A DNA stretch of 64,000 bases from Agrobacterium tumefaciens (GCF_009649785.1 NZ_WJOK01000015.1:1-64000), one strand, 5' to 3'. Shown: positions 16,135 to 25,128, numbered from the stretch's first letter. Program-made: numbers and translations. Notes: generated by a model from the letters alone, not told the origin.

Positions 16135-16826
16135 GGAGCCTTCACAGCGAAACGCATCTCGTTTCCCGGATAGGATGGCTGCGAGCGGCCGTTCTCGGCG
16201 CCAATGACGGCATCGTGTCGACCGCAAGCCTGATCGTCGGGGTGGCAGCCTCTGCGGCGGGGAGTTCCGAGATTCTGATCGCCGGCATCGCAGGACTTGT
16301 GGCAGGGGCCATGTCGATGGCGGCGGGCGAATATGTCTCGGTAAGCTCCCAGGCGGACACCGAGCAGGCCGATCTCAACCGCGAACGACTGGAGCTTGAG
16401 AGCCAACCCAATCTGGAGCGAGAAGAATTGGCGCAACTTTATGCCAGACGCGGTGTCGATATCGATCTGGCCAGAAGGGTGGCCGAGCAGTTGATGCAGA
16501 AGGATGCGCTTGAGGCGCATGCCCGCGAAGAACTCGGCATCTCCGAGATCACCACTGCGAGACCGATCGTGGCTGCCCTGACATCGGCGCTGACCTTTGC
16601 TGTCGGTGCCACGATGCCGCTCGCAATGGTGTGGCTGGCGCCGGCAGACCAACTTGTCTGGCTCGTCTCGGCTGCTTCGCTGTTGTTTCTCGCGCTGCTT
16701 GGAGCCATCGGCGCCAAGGCTGGCGGGGCAGACGTGATGAAAGCCACAATCCGGGTCACCTTCTGGGGTGCCTTTGCCATGGCGCTGACGGCAGGCATTG
16801 GCGCGCTGGTGGGCACCGCCGTCTAG
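16131..16826 (+). CDS. VIT1/CCC1 family metal transporter
   Basis: A 231-residue membrane protein of the VIT1/CCC1 family, which moves ferrous iron or manganese. The N-terminal helix pair with LGANDGIVSTASLIVGVAASAA and GAMSMAAGEYVSVSSQADTE is the strongest signature. A cytoplasmic charged region (about residues 85-140, rich in Glu and Arg) corresponds to the metal-binding domain, and three more helices follow. It is full length for bacterial members. It is translationally coupled to the OsmC-like gene through an ATGA overlap and followed by a DUF302 gene. The anaeroboxes upstream would place metal export or storage under oxygen control. Confidence 0.9.
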   Translation: MRSLHSETHLVSRIGWLRAAVLGANDGIVSTASLIVGVAASAAGSSEILIAGIAGLVAGAMSMAAGEYVSVSSQADTEQADLNRERLELESQPNLEREELAQLYARRGVDIDLARRVAEQLMQKDALEAHAREELGISEITTARPIVAALTSALTFAVGATMPLAMVWLAPADQLVWLVSAASLLFLALLGAIGAKAGGADVMKATIRVTFWGAFAMALTAGIGALVGTAV

Positions 16827-16915
16827 GAGGTGCGCGACCCTCAGAGGATATACTCCGGTGTGGGTCCAACACCGGCAACAAGATCGGCATGCGCCGGTCG
16901 CCAGGGAGTGAGATC

Positions 16916-17305
16916 ATGGCCTATACACTCGATAAGACAATCAAAGGCATGCCATTTGACGCTGTGGTCGCAGCCACGAGGGAGGCCCTGTCGACCAAAG
17001 GATTCGGTGTGCTAACCGAAATCGATGTGCGAGCGACAATGAAGAAGAAGCTCGACGTCGATATAGCTGACTATCTCATTCTCGGCGCCTGCAATCCGAT
17101 GATGGCGCTTGAGGCGATGAAGATGGAGCCCAGGGTCGGCGCCATGCTGCCCTGCAATGTGATCGTGCGATCGCTGGAGGAAGGGACCATCATGGTCAGC
17201 GCCATCGATCCCGTCGCCTCGATGCAAGCGATCGACAATCCCCACCTCAAGACGGTCGCTGGCCAGGTGAGGTGTCTGCTGCAAGACGCCGTCGCCGCGA
17301 TCTGA
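16916..17305 (+). CDS. DUF302 domain protein
   Basis: A 129-residue soluble protein consisting of one DUF302 domain. Marks are the opening KTIKGMPFDAVVAATREALSTKGFGVLTEID, the DYLILGACNPMMALEAMK core, and LLPCNVIVR-like and DPVASMQAIDNP segments. One cysteine sits in LGACNP and another in MLPCNV, as is usual. The function of DUF302 is unknown; members are frequently found beside redox and low-oxygen genes. It follows the VIT1 gene by 89 bases on the same strand and is probably the last gene of the anaerobox-controlled operon. Confidence 0.87.
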   Translation: MAYTLDKTIKGMPFDAVVAATREALSTKGFGVLTEIDVRATMKKKLDVDIADYLILGACNPMMALEAMKMEPRVGAMLPCNVIVRSLEEGTIMVSAIDPVASMQAIDNPHLKTVAGQVRCLLQDAVAAI

Positions 17306-17389
17306 GGCATTGGTTCCCCTGCACTGTCGCAGGCTGCCTGAGCGGGTCTTGATTGCGCCCGGCTTGTGGCGGTGTCTCCGATTTCGCGC

Positions 17390-17850
17390 TCAGGTCTCCA
17401 GGGCACGCCAGATGTTGCGGATGATTGCACAGCGTGGCTTGTCTTCTGCCGCCAAACGCAGCTCGGCCTGGAGGTCCTGGCTCGTTTTGTGTGAGACAAA
17501 TGACCAGTCCCCAAACGATCCGAACGATCACCAGCGCAACAACGAGGTCAGGGTAGAATCCCAAATGGCGAAAAGCTGTTTCGATCGCGTTTGCAAAAAA
17601 ATGGCCGGCGGTCGCCACGACTATCCCCCAGACCAAAGCACTGACCAGATTGATAGTGAAAAAACCAAAGGGGGACACACCGGAAAGACGGGTGATGACA
17701 GCACTTACCATCCGAAAGCCGAATATGAAACGGAATGAAAAGATGAGAGCGTCAGGGTGAGCGACCAAAAGTGCCTTCACTTGCTCGGCGTGAGGCGCAT
17801 GCATTGCTCGGTTCCCGAATGGAAACGATTGGCGTAACGACCAGCATAAA
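17390..17850 (-). pseudogene. DedA-family membrane protein remnant
   Basis: The minus strand encodes the second half of a DedA (SNARE-associated) membrane protein. HPDALIFSFRFIFGFRMVSAVITRLSGVSPFGFF and the following LVSALVWGIVVATAGHFF match the conserved RFxPGxR...AG region. The N-terminal helices are missing. After about position 17490 the family-like tail (LRLAAEDKPRCAIIRNIW) continues only in another frame and stops at 17390-17392. I infer a 5' deletion plus a frameshift. It converges on the DUF302 gene. Confidence 0.55.
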
Positions 17851-17906
17851 ACAGGGTCTGGTAACCTATCCACGAACCGCAACTGCAGCGGCCGCAACTT
17901 CCTAAT

Positions 17907-18119
17907 AAGGCATCATGCCTTGACATTGCACTTGATAAGGACGCTGCGCTCATTTGGGAAAAGCTAATGGCGCAAGGAAAGGCAGTGGGCAGCCCGCGAA
18001 GCGGGTTGGACACAATCGTGGCTGCCATTGCTCAATCCAATAGCTGCTTGTTCACCAATAATGAGCGAGATTTTTACATGATCGAAACCATCAATCCTCG
18101 TCGAGGAAAGGCACGCTGA
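17907..18119 (+). pseudogene. VapC-type PIN domain toxin fragment
   Basis: A 70-codon frame without a start encodes the C-terminal half of a PIN-domain ribonuclease: GSPRSGLDTIVAAIAQSN, then CLFTNNERDFYMIETINP. The Asp of LDTIVAA and the Asp of NNERDF correspond to conserved acidic metal ligands of VapC. The N-terminal half with the first catalytic aspartate is missing and no VapB antitoxin is next to it, so it is a relic of a toxin-antitoxin pair. Confidence 0.6.
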
Positions 18120-18407
18120 AAGACTTGGGAGATCTAGTGCCTCGAGTTCGCTTCCTCAGAACAGCTCAACTCATTGAACAGCCTTCCTTTTGGATCGACC
18201 GCGACGCAGCCTACCAAATGCTTCTCGTCGCCGAACTTGCAATTGCGCTACCCATAACCGCCACCGTCCGGTCTCTTGCCCAGATAATTCTTATTCCGAA
18301 ATGAAATACCCGGTCTCGAATATAATCGGGATATCCGTTTCGCGCGCGCGGAGCCTGGCAAAATATTGCCGCTTGCTTCCTCCCCATTTGATAACTTATG
18401 TTGGCAA
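18120..18407. other. Intergenic stretch upstream of the FMN riboswitch
   Basis: I see no gene in this 288-base stretch. It must contain the promoter of the riboswitch-ribB transcript, but no clear -35/-10 pair was identified by eye. Confidence 0.35.
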
Positions 18408-18552
18408 TGTTCTCAGGGCGGGGTGTAATTCCCCACCGGCGGTATCGGGATATTCCCGGAGCCCGCGAGCGCTTCCGGTCTCCAAAGCCGGAAGGTCAGC
18501 AGATCCGGTGAGAGGCCGGAGCCGACGGTATAGTCCGGATGGAAGAGGACAA
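18408..18552 (+). ncRNA. FMN riboswitch (RFN element)
   Basis: The conserved RFN core is plainly present. It opens with TCTCAGGGCGGGGTG at 18411 and continues with CCCCACCGGCGGTA, then an AGCCCGCGAGCG element, GGTCAGCAGATCCGGTG, GCCGGAGCCGACGGTATAG and a closing GATGGAAGAGG near 18550. It lies about 120 bases upstream of ribB on the same strand. In Proteobacteria FMN binding here normally blocks ribB expression, giving feedback on riboflavin synthesis. Confidence 0.95.
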
Positions 18553-18673
18553 GGCAAAAGACGCCCGCATGCAGCGGGCTTCGCATTGCATTGTTCGCCC
18601 AAGGGATATTTGGCGCTTCTTGAAGCGCGAAAATGCCGCAAAACGGCATAACCCTTGAAAGGCTTGAAAGAAA

Positions 18674-19315
18674 ATGACCATTGCTAAAATTGAAGACGCA
18701 ATCGAAGCCATATCCCGTGGCGAGATGGTAATTGTCGTTGACGACGAAGACCGCGAAAACGAAGGCGATATCATCGCCGCGTCCGACAGCATAACCCCGC
18801 AGCAGATCGCATTCATGATGAACCATGCGCGCGGGCTGATCTGCGTCGCCATGCCGGGAGAGCGCCTCGACGCGCTCGACATTCCGCTGATGGTGTCGCG
18901 CAATACCGAATCCCTTAAGACAGCCTTCACCGTCTCCGTGGACTATATTCCCGGCACCACGACAGGCATTTCCGCTGCCGACCGGGCAAAGACCGTGCGT
19001 GCGCTGGTGTCGGAAGGCTCGCGTCCCGAAGACTTCGCCCGCCCCGGCCATATCTTCCCGCTACGCGCCAACCCTGAAGGCGTGCTCGGCCGCACCGGCC
19101 ACACGGAAGCCGCCGTCGATCTGTGCCGCCTGGCCGGCAAGTACCCCTGCGGCACCATCTGCGAAGTCGCCAATGACGACGGCACCATGGCCCGCCTGCC
19201 CCAGCTCGAAATCTTCGCCGAACGCCACGGTCTGCTCGTCGTGACGATCAAGGACCTCGTTGCCTATCTGAAGGGCGAGGTTGTCGAGGAAGTGGCGCAG
19301 AAGCAGGTTGCCTAG
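18674..19315 (+). CDS. ribB: 3,4-dihydroxy-2-butanone-4-phosphate synthase
   Basis: RibB converts ribulose 5-phosphate to 3,4-dihydroxy-2-butanone 4-phosphate and formate, one of the two branches of riboflavin synthesis. The 213-residue protein is a stand-alone RibB without a fused RibA domain. Active-site parts are visible: VVDDEDRENEGDII near residues 18-31 (Mg and substrate binding), the RGLICVAMPGERLDAL loop, the SVDYIPGTTTGISAADRAKT segment, RPGHIFPLRA and RTGHTEAAVDLCRLAG. It sits alone behind an FMN riboswitch, which explains its regulation. Rhizobia often carry such an additional ribB outside the main riboflavin operon. Confidence 0.95.
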   Translation: MTIAKIEDAIEAISRGEMVIVVDDEDRENEGDIIAASDSITPQQIAFMMNHARGLICVAMPGERLDALDIPLMVSRNTESLKTAFTVSVDYIPGTTTGISAADRAKTVRALVSEGSRPEDFARPGHIFPLRANPEGVLGRTGHTEAAVDLCRLAGKYPCGTICEVANDDGTMARLPQLEIFAERHGLLVVTIKDLVAYLKGEVVEEVAQKQVA

Positions 19316-19336
19316 TCTTCACGCGCCTGTGCGGTG

Positions 19337-19366
19337 AATAAAAAACGCCCGGCGAAAGCCGGGCGT
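19337..19366 (-). terminator. Intrinsic terminator of the minus-strand SDR/ABC operon
   Basis: An 8-base stem, CGCCCGGC at 19346-19353 and GCCGGGCG at 19358-19365, closes on a GAAA loop. Read on the minus strand it is followed by a run of six T. On the plus strand no U tract follows, so it terminates the operon ending at 19437 more convincingly than ribB. Confidence 0.75.
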
Positions 19367-19436
19367 AAAATCAAAAGGCAGACCACCTTACCTCTTGCAC
19401 GTGGTCATCAATTCGGGCGGCGCTGCCGCGCAAACC

Positions 19437-20225
19437 CTACCAGCAGCAGAACCCGCCATCTACCAAAAGGTCCACGCCCGTCACGAAGCTCGCCGCATCT
19501 GACAGCAGGAAGATTGCCGGGCCGACCATTTCATCGACGCCCGCCATGCGCTGCATCGGGGTCTGCTCTTCGAACAGTTTCGTCTGGTGCACCATTTCCG
19601 GCCGCGTGTTCATCGGCGTCGCGGTGTAACCCGGCGAGATGGTGTTGACGCGGATGCCGCGCCCCACCCATTCCATCGCCATGGATTTGGACATGTGGAT
19701 GACGCCAGCCTTCGATGCATTGTAGTGGCACTGCATCAGGCCGCGATTGACGATGACGCCGGACATGGAGGCAATGTTGACGATTGCGCCGCGACCGTTC
19801 TTCAGCATGGCATTGGCTTGCGCCTGGCAGGAGAGGAACACACCCTTCAGGTTGATGTCCATCATCGTCTGGAACTGGCTTTCCTCCATTTCCTCGGCAG
19901 GATTGGCGTTGGCGATGCCGGCGGCATTGACGGCAAGCGAGAGAGCACCGAGTTCGGCCTGCGTGCGTGCTACCGCTTCGCTCAGCGCCTGCTTGCTGGT
20001 AACATCGGCGGCGATCTGGATCGACTTGCGACCAGCCCTGGCAATGAAATCGGCCGTCTGCGCCAGGCCGTCATCGGTGCGGCGGTCAAGCAGCGCGACA
20101 TCGGCACCGGACTGGGCAAGCCCCATGGCGATCCGCTGGCCGATGCCGGAACCGGCACCGGTGACGAACGCCACCTGGCCGGAAAGATCGAAAAGTTTCG
20201 GCGCGTTGAGCGTGATGGTGGACAT
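19437..20225 (-). CDS. SDR family polyol/sugar dehydrogenase
   Basis: A 262-residue classical SDR. Motifs are TGAGSGIGQRIA (cofactor), NAAGIANANPAEEM, the catalytic Ser in IASMSG and YNASK for Tyr-Lys, then ISPGYTATPMN. An Asp at the end of the second strand (ALLDRR) favours NAD over NADP. It is the last gene of a minus-strand operon behind a ribose-type ABC importer and lies opposite a transketolase-kinase operon. The likely job is oxidation of an imported polyol or sugar to a ketose. The substrate is not known. A strong terminator follows. Confidence 0.88.
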   Translation of the reverse strand: MSTITLNAPKLFDLSGQVAFVTGAGSGIGQRIAMGLAQSGADVALLDRRTDDGLAQTADFIARAGRKSIQIAADVTSKQALSEAVARTQAELGALSLAVNAAGIANANPAEEMEESQFQTMMDINLKGVFLSCQAQANAMLKNGRGAIVNIASMSGVIVNRGLMQCHYNASKAGVIHMSKSMAMEWVGRGIRVNTISPGYTATPMNTRPEMVHQTKLFEEQTPMQRMAGVDEMVGPAIFLLSDAASFVTGVDLLVDGGFCCW

Positions 20226-20239
20226 CTCTATTTCCTTCT

Positions 20240-21718
20240 TCAGATGGTTGCCAGTTCCATGACCGAGACGTCGTTGGCCTCGTCGCGATTGAGGATTCCG
20301 GCCTGTTTTCCCTGTGCAAGAACGAGGATACGGTTTGAAACGCCCAGCACCTCTTCGAGATCGGAACTGACGACGATGACGGCAACGCCGCTTTTGGCCA
20401 GACCGACGATAATATCGTAAATGCCAGCCCGCGCGCCGACATCGATGCCGCGCGTCGGCTCGTCCAGCACAACCACGCGCGGGTTACGTGCAAGCCATTT
20501 GGCGATGACGACCTTCTGCTGGTTGCCGCCGGAGAGATCCGAGGCAGGCTGTTCGCTGCGGCCCTTCACGCCGAATTTGGCAATTGCCTCCTTCGTAAAA
20601 CCACGCTTGATGCTAGGCGTTATCCAGCCGGTGCCGACACGGTCGAGATTGGCGTAGATCAGGTTCTCACCGATCTCATGCTCGACAACCAGCCCTTGAA
20701 GCTTGCGGTCTTCCGGCACCATGACGATGCCCTTCGCAATCGCATCCGCCGGGCTTTTCAGCGTCAGCACCTGTCCATCGAGCAAAACCTCGCCCGCACT
20801 GGTCGGATCGGCACCGGAAATGGCACGCACCAGTTCGGTACGCCCCGCGCCGATCAGCCCGGCAATTCCAAGAATTTCGCCTGCACGGACGCCGAAACTG
20901 ATGTCGCGGAAAGAATTGCCCGTGCCAGTCAGCCCCTTGACCTCCAGCACCGTTTTTTCCTGCGGTTCGGGCAGCGCCGGGAACAGGCGTTCCAACGACC
21001 GGCCAACCATGCTTTCGACGATGGTGCGCACCGGTGTCGCGCTGTCTTCAAATTCATGCACCCGCTCACCGTCGCGCAGCACGACGATGCGGTCGGTGAT
21101 CTGCTTGATCTCTTCCATGCGGTGGGAAATATAGATGATGCCTACGCCCTCTGCGCGCAGCTTGCGAACCTGCTCGAACAGGGCCTGGGTTTCCGCACCG
21201 CCAAGGGCCGCCGTCGGCTCGTCGAGGATCAGCAGCTTGGCATCGAGCGCCAGCGCCTTGGCGATTTCGATCAGCTGCTGGTTCGCGGTCGAAAGGCCCG
21301 AAACCTTGCGGGTTGCAGGAATATGCAGATTGAGCCGCGCCAGCTGCTGCTGCGCCCTTCGCACCATTTCGGCGCGGTCGACGATGCCGTTCTTCATCGG
21401 CCAGCGGCCGATAAAGACGTTTTCAGCGATGGAGAGCTCCGGCAGAAGCTTCAGCTCCTGATGGATGAGTACAATGCCCTTGTCTATCGCCTCACGCGGC
21501 GAAGCGGGTGTATAGGGCTGGCCAAGCCAGGTCATCTTTCCTTCGGACGGCTCGCGGGAACCGGCGATGATGCCTGACAGGGTGGACTTGCCCGCCCCGT
21601 TTTCACCCAGCAACGCCACGACTTCACCCGGATAGACGTCGAGATCGACGCTTTTCAGAACCTCGAGCGGGCCGTAACGTTTGCTGATGCCACGGAGCGA
21701 AAGAACCGGCTCGCGCAT
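20240..21718 (-). CDS. Ribose-type sugar ABC transporter ATPase (two ABC domains)
   Basis: A 492-residue RbsA/XylG-type ATPase with two nucleotide-binding halves. The first half has Walker A GENGAGKST, the signature LSTANQQLIEIAKAL and Walker B LLILDEPTAALG. The second half has the degenerate P-loop GLIGAGRTE, signature LSGGNQQKVVIAKWLA and VVVLDEPTRGID, as usual in this family. It powers import by the permease encoded at the upstream end of the operon. I set the start at the ATG at 21718; the reading frame is open to 21760 but the extra residues precede the conserved start. The gene lies between the binding-protein gene and the SDR. Confidence 0.93.
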   Translation of the reverse strand: MREPVLSLRGISKRYGPLEVLKSVDLDVYPGEVVALLGENGAGKSTLSGIIAGSREPSEGKMTWLGQPYTPASPREAIDKGIVLIHQELKLLPELSIAENVFIGRWPMKNGIVDRAEMVRRAQQQLARLNLHIPATRKVSGLSTANQQLIEIAKALALDAKLLILDEPTAALGGAETQALFEQVRKLRAEGVGIIYISHRMEEIKQITDRIVVLRDGERVHEFEDSATPVRTIVESMVGRSLERLFPALPEPQEKTVLEVKGLTGTGNSFRDISFGVRAGEILGIAGLIGAGRTELVRAISGADPTSAGEVLLDGQVLTLKSPADAIAKGIVMVPEDRKLQGLVVEHEIGENLIYANLDRVGTGWITPSIKRGFTKEAIAKFGVKGRSEQPASDLSGGNQQKVVIAKWLARNPRVVVLDEPTRGIDVGARAGIYDIIVGLAKSGVAVIVVSSDLEEVLGVSNRILVLAQGKQAGILNRDEANDVSVMELATI

Positions 21719-21838
21719 GACGGGACCTCCTGGGAAACACGCGTGGCAGCGATGCGCCACGGCTTTGCGTCCGAATTGCCTGAAAACGAACAGATGACGC
21801 CCCCGCGCATCCGGATGGAGTGCGCGGGGGCGGATGCA

Positions 21839-22768
21839 TCAGGGATGATTGGCAATGAAGCCGTCGACGTTTTCCTTCGTCGTCAGCGTCGCCTCGGAGA
21901 GTTGCACGGCCGGAACCTTCTCGCCGCCGACGATCTTGACGGCCATCTCGACAGCCGTGCGGCCCATCTTCTGGGTCTGCTGCGTCGCTGTCACGTCAAA
22001 GACGCCGTTCTTCAGCGCCTCAAGCGCTGCCGTGTCGCCATCGAAGCCGCCAACGACGATCTTCTGCGAGGGGTTGGCGACCTTGATCGCCTGTGCCGCG
22101 CCGAGCGCCAGACCGTCTGCCTGGGCAAAGACGATGGAAACATCAGGATTGGCCTGCAGCATGTTCTGCATGATCTGGAAGCCTTCATCCTGGCTCCACA
22201 TGTTGGACCACTGTTCGGCAACGATCTTCACGCCGGAATTGGCCTTGACCGATTCCATGCAGCCCTTGGTGCGGTCGACTTCCGGTGTCGTTCCCTTCTG
22301 GCCATGAATGATGACCATCTTGCCCGAGCCGCTTGCCTGCTTGATGATGTAGTCGCAGACCGACTTGGCGGAAGCGACGGAATCGGTGGCGAGGAAGGTA
22401 TCGCCCGGTGCGCCGTCGGCATTGCGGTCGATGTTGATGACGGGCACACCGGCCGCCTTGGCAAGCTTGACCGGAACGGTCGCCGCAGCGGCACCAGCCG
22501 GAATATAGATCAGCGCGTCGATGTTCTGCGTCAGGAGATCCTGGATCTGGTTGACCTGCGTCGGACCGTCGCCCTTGGCATCGACGGTGACAACGGTGAT
22601 ACCGCGCGTCTTGGCTTCGGCTTCGACGGCCTGCTTGATCTGGTTGAAGAAGTTCGCCTGAAGATTGGCAACGGCAAGGCCGATCTTCTTGACTTCGGCG
22701 GCGCTGGCCGAACCGAGCGACAGGGCGAGAAGGGTGGCGGATGTCAGCAGAATGCGTGAAAATTTCAT
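21839..22768 (-). CDS. Sugar ABC transporter substrate-binding protein
   Basis: A 309-residue periplasmic binding protein of the ribose/galactose type (peripla_BP_4). It begins with a signal peptide (MKFSRILLTSATLLALSLGSASA) and a mature start AEVKKIGLAVANLQANFFNQIK. The hinge and ligand motifs DALIYIPAGAAAATVPVKLAKAAGVPVINIDRNAD and FAQADGLALGAAQAIK fit the family. The start at 22768 follows GGAGG. It is the second gene of the minus-strand operon. Ligand specificity cannot be read from the sequence by eye; the neighbouring SDR and kinase genes suggest a polyol or pentose-like sugar. Confidence 0.93.
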   Translation of the reverse strand: MKFSRILLTSATLLALSLGSASAAEVKKIGLAVANLQANFFNQIKQAVEAEAKTRGITVVTVDAKGDGPTQVNQIQDLLTQNIDALIYIPAGAAAATVPVKLAKAAGVPVINIDRNADGAPGDTFLATDSVASAKSVCDYIIKQASGSGKMVIIHGQKGTTPEVDRTKGCMESVKANSGVKIVAEQWSNMWSQDEGFQIMQNMLQANPDVSIVFAQADGLALGAAQAIKVANPSQKIVVGGFDGDTAALEALKNGVFDVTATQQTQKMGRTAVEMAVKIVGGEKVPAVQLSEATLTTKENVDGFIANHP

Positions 22769-22900
22769 GATTATTCCTCCATTTGTTGATTTTTGACCTT
22801 CGGGCAGATCAAACCTCCTCCCCTTCGGCCGCTTTTCACGCCTCCCATACCGGGAGGGTCGTCTATTGCGCGGACGGCTCATCGCCCTCCGCAGGCAAAT

Positions 22901-23881
22901 TCAGCTTCTGCGCCGGCGCAATGTTTCAGCGCCCACGGCCAGCACGATAACCACACCGATGATGACCTGTTGCAGAAAGGGAGAAACATTGAGCAGGTTG
23001 AGGCCGTTGCGCAGCACACCGATGATGAGCACGCCGATCAGCGTTCCGCCGATGCCGCCGGCACCGCCCGAAAGCGAGGTCCCGCCGATGACGACAGCCG
23101 CAATCGTATCCAGCTCGTAGCCAAAACCGCTGGAGGGCTGCACCGAGTCGAGACGGGCTGCAAGAACGATACCCGCAAGACCGGCAAGAACCGCACAGGC
23201 AACATAGACGCAGATCGTCACCAGGGCGACGTTGATGCCGGCAAGTCGCGCCACTTCCGGGTTGCCGCCAACCGCATAGACGGTGCGGCCTTCGGAGCGG
23301 AAGCGCAGGAAAAGAAACGATACCAGAACAACGACCAGCATCAGCAGCACGGTCGCCGTCAGCACGCCGAAATGGCGGTCGATGGCCAGCATCATGAACC
23401 AGTCAGGAAAACCGACGATCTGCTGACCGTCCGTGATCATATTGGCAAGGCCGCGCGCCACCGACATCATTGCAAGCGTCGCGATGAAGGCCGGAACCCG
23501 GAAGGCGGTGACGAGAACGCCGACGACAAGGCCGCAGGCTGCGGATGCGATGAGCGCCAGCATGATGGCCATGCCCATGGGCATGCCCGCGACATTGGCT
23601 GTCCAGCCCATGATCATCATAGACAGCGCCAGCACCGAACCGACGGACAGATCGATGCCGCCGAGCAGAATGACGAAGGTCATGCCAACGGCCATGATGC
23701 CGAGCACGGTGATCTGGTCGAGGATGTTGAGACCGTTTCGAAGCGACAGAAAATTTTCGCTGGTGAAGGTCAGGAAGACACACAGCAGCAGCAGGCCCAA
23801 AAGAGGTCCGGTCGCACCGCTTAGCCAGGCAAGCGGGCTTCTGGTGTGCGTAACCCCCTCATTGCGTTCAAGCACGGACAT
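22901..23881 (-). CDS. Ribose-type sugar ABC transporter permease
   Basis: A 326-residue inner-membrane permease of the RbsC/AraH family with about eight to ten hydrophobic helices. Marks are FLSLRNGLNILDQITVLGIMAVGMTFVILLGGIDLSVGSVLAL, the RFRSEGRTVYAVGGNPEVARLAGI cytoplasmic EAA-like loop and LDTIAAVVIGGTSLSGGAGGIGGTLIG. It is first in the minus-strand operon, followed by the binding protein, ATPase and SDR. A GGAGGAG ribosome site directly precedes the ATG. It is divergent from the transketolase operon across a 437-base regulatory region. Confidence 0.93.
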   Translation of the reverse strand: MSVLERNEGVTHTRSPLAWLSGATGPLLGLLLLCVFLTFTSENFLSLRNGLNILDQITVLGIMAVGMTFVILLGGIDLSVGSVLALSMMIMGWTANVAGMPMGMAIMLALIASAACGLVVGVLVTAFRVPAFIATLAMMSVARGLANMITDGQQIVGFPDWFMMLAIDRHFGVLTATVLLMLVVVLVSFLFLRFRSEGRTVYAVGGNPEVARLAGINVALVTICVYVACAVLAGLAGIVLAARLDSVQPSSGFGYELDTIAAVVIGGTSLSGGAGGIGGTLIGVLIIGVLRNGLNLLNVSPFLQQVIIGVVIVLAVGAETLRRRRS

Positions 23882-24318
23882 GGCTCCTCCAAGTGGCTAT
23901 CTTGCATTTTTTAAACCGATTAGAATAATTATTCATGCTAGGTGAAACATGCATAAGCCAGTTGAGAGAAACTTGTCAATAGGCTTGGAGGGCGGGACGG
24001 GCCTTGCGGGTGATGGGATGGCTTCACACCTGCGCCTCTCATCCCGTTCCGGTGCGCATCGCGGGAATCCTGCGCAAGCGCGCCTGCGTGGCAAGGAGAG
24101 CCCTTTCAGCCAAAGGACTTAGGCTGAGCAGGTTCCTTTTACGGACCGAGGAATGAGGCGGGGAGGCGCGCTTCATCATTGGTGAAAATGAAGCGGCAGA
24201 AATAATCGGCACGGATTGAAACAGGACAATTCACAATTCCGGCTTGACAGAAACGCCACGTCTGCAATTATATAAACAGCTGTATAAATATTCACACGCA
24301 TGTTTTGAAGAGGATCCC
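23882..24318. promoter_or_regulatory. Divergent promoter region between ABC and transketolase operons
   Basis: No gene lies in these 437 bases. Near the permease start is an imperfect inverted repeat, TTATTCATG (23929-23937) and CATGCATAA (23948-23956), with eight of nine positions pairing. Near the transketolase start is TATAAA repeated around a CAGCTG core, followed by GCATGTTT at 24300. GCATGTTT also occurs in reverse inside the first repeat. These are candidate sites for the SorC-type regulator encoded in the operon. Confidence 0.4.
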
Positions 24319-25128
24319 ATGCAGCCCACAGAGCTAGAGCGCATTGCGCGCCAGATTCGCCTTCGCGACGTCCAGGCTGTTTTCGAAGCGGGTGCCGGCC
24401 ATATCGGCGGAGAAATGTCGGCGATCGACATCATGACCGCCCTTTATTTCCGCGTATTGCGCATCTGGCCGGACGAACCGAAGAACCCTGCCCGCGACCG
24501 TTTCGTGCTGTCGAAAGGCCACACCGCCTGCGCGCTTTATGTGACGCTCGCCAAACGTGGCTTTATCCCGGAAGAGGAAATCTCGACCTTCCTGCAACCC
24601 AATTCCCGCCTCAATGGCCACCCCAACTGTAACAAGGTACCTGGGGTCGAGACCAATACCGGCCCGCTTGGCCACGGGCTTCCAGTTGCCGTCGGAATGG
24701 CCAAGGCGGCCAAGCTTTCGGGAGCGGATTACCATACCTATGTCATGACCGGCGATGGCGAGATGCAGGAGGGCTCCAACTGGGAAGCCATCATGTCCGC
24801 CGCGCAGTTCGAGCTTAACAATCTGACGCTTATCATCGACCATAACCGTTTCCAGCAGGGTGCTGCGATCTCGGAAACCAACGACGTCGCGCCGCTTCGC
24901 CCGAAGCTTGAAGCATTCGGCTGGGAGGTGAGCGAAATCAACGGCAACGCGATGGAAGAGATCGTCCCGGCGCTCGAACATCGAGGCAAGCGCCCGCATT
25001 GCATCGTTGCGCACACCAATAAGGGTCACGGCATTTCGTTCATGCAGGACCGCGTCGACTGGCACCACAAGGTTCCAAGCAAGGAACAATACGAAATTGC
25101 CGTCAAAGAACTTTCGGAGGCATTGTAA
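24319..25128 (+). CDS. Transketolase, N-terminal subunit
   Basis: A 269-residue protein equal to the thiamine-diphosphate-binding half of transketolase. Motifs are GAGHIGGEMSAIDIMTALYF, RDRFVLSKGHTACALYVTLA, NTGPLGHGLPVAVGMAKAAK and the metal/ThDP motif GDGEMQEGSNWEA. The other half is encoded by the next gene, whose ATG overlaps this stop (TAATG), so both subunits are made together. Such split transketolases take part in specialised sugar routes, for example apulose-4-phosphate cleavage by AptAB. The partner FGGY kinase and two SDRs point to catabolism of a polyol or ketose here. The exact donor substrate is unknown. Confidence 0.92.
   Translation: MQPTELERIARQIRLRDVQAVFEAGAGHIGGEMSAIDIMTALYFRVLRIWPDEPKNPARDRFVLSKGHTACALYVTLAKRGFIPEEEISTFLQPNSRLNGHPNCNKVPGVETNTGPLGHGLPVAVGMAKAAKLSGADYHTYVMTGDGEMQEGSNWEAIMSAAQFELNNLTLIIDHNRFQQGAAISETNDVAPLRPKLEAFGWEVSEINGNAMEEIVPALEHRGKRPHCIVAHTNKGHGISFMQDRVDWHHKVPSKEQYEIAVKELSEAL

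Noticed and set aside
22793-23824. 343-codon plus-strand open frame
   Set aside because: Shadow of the ABC permease; extreme His/Asp/Lys content is the antisense of a membrane protein.
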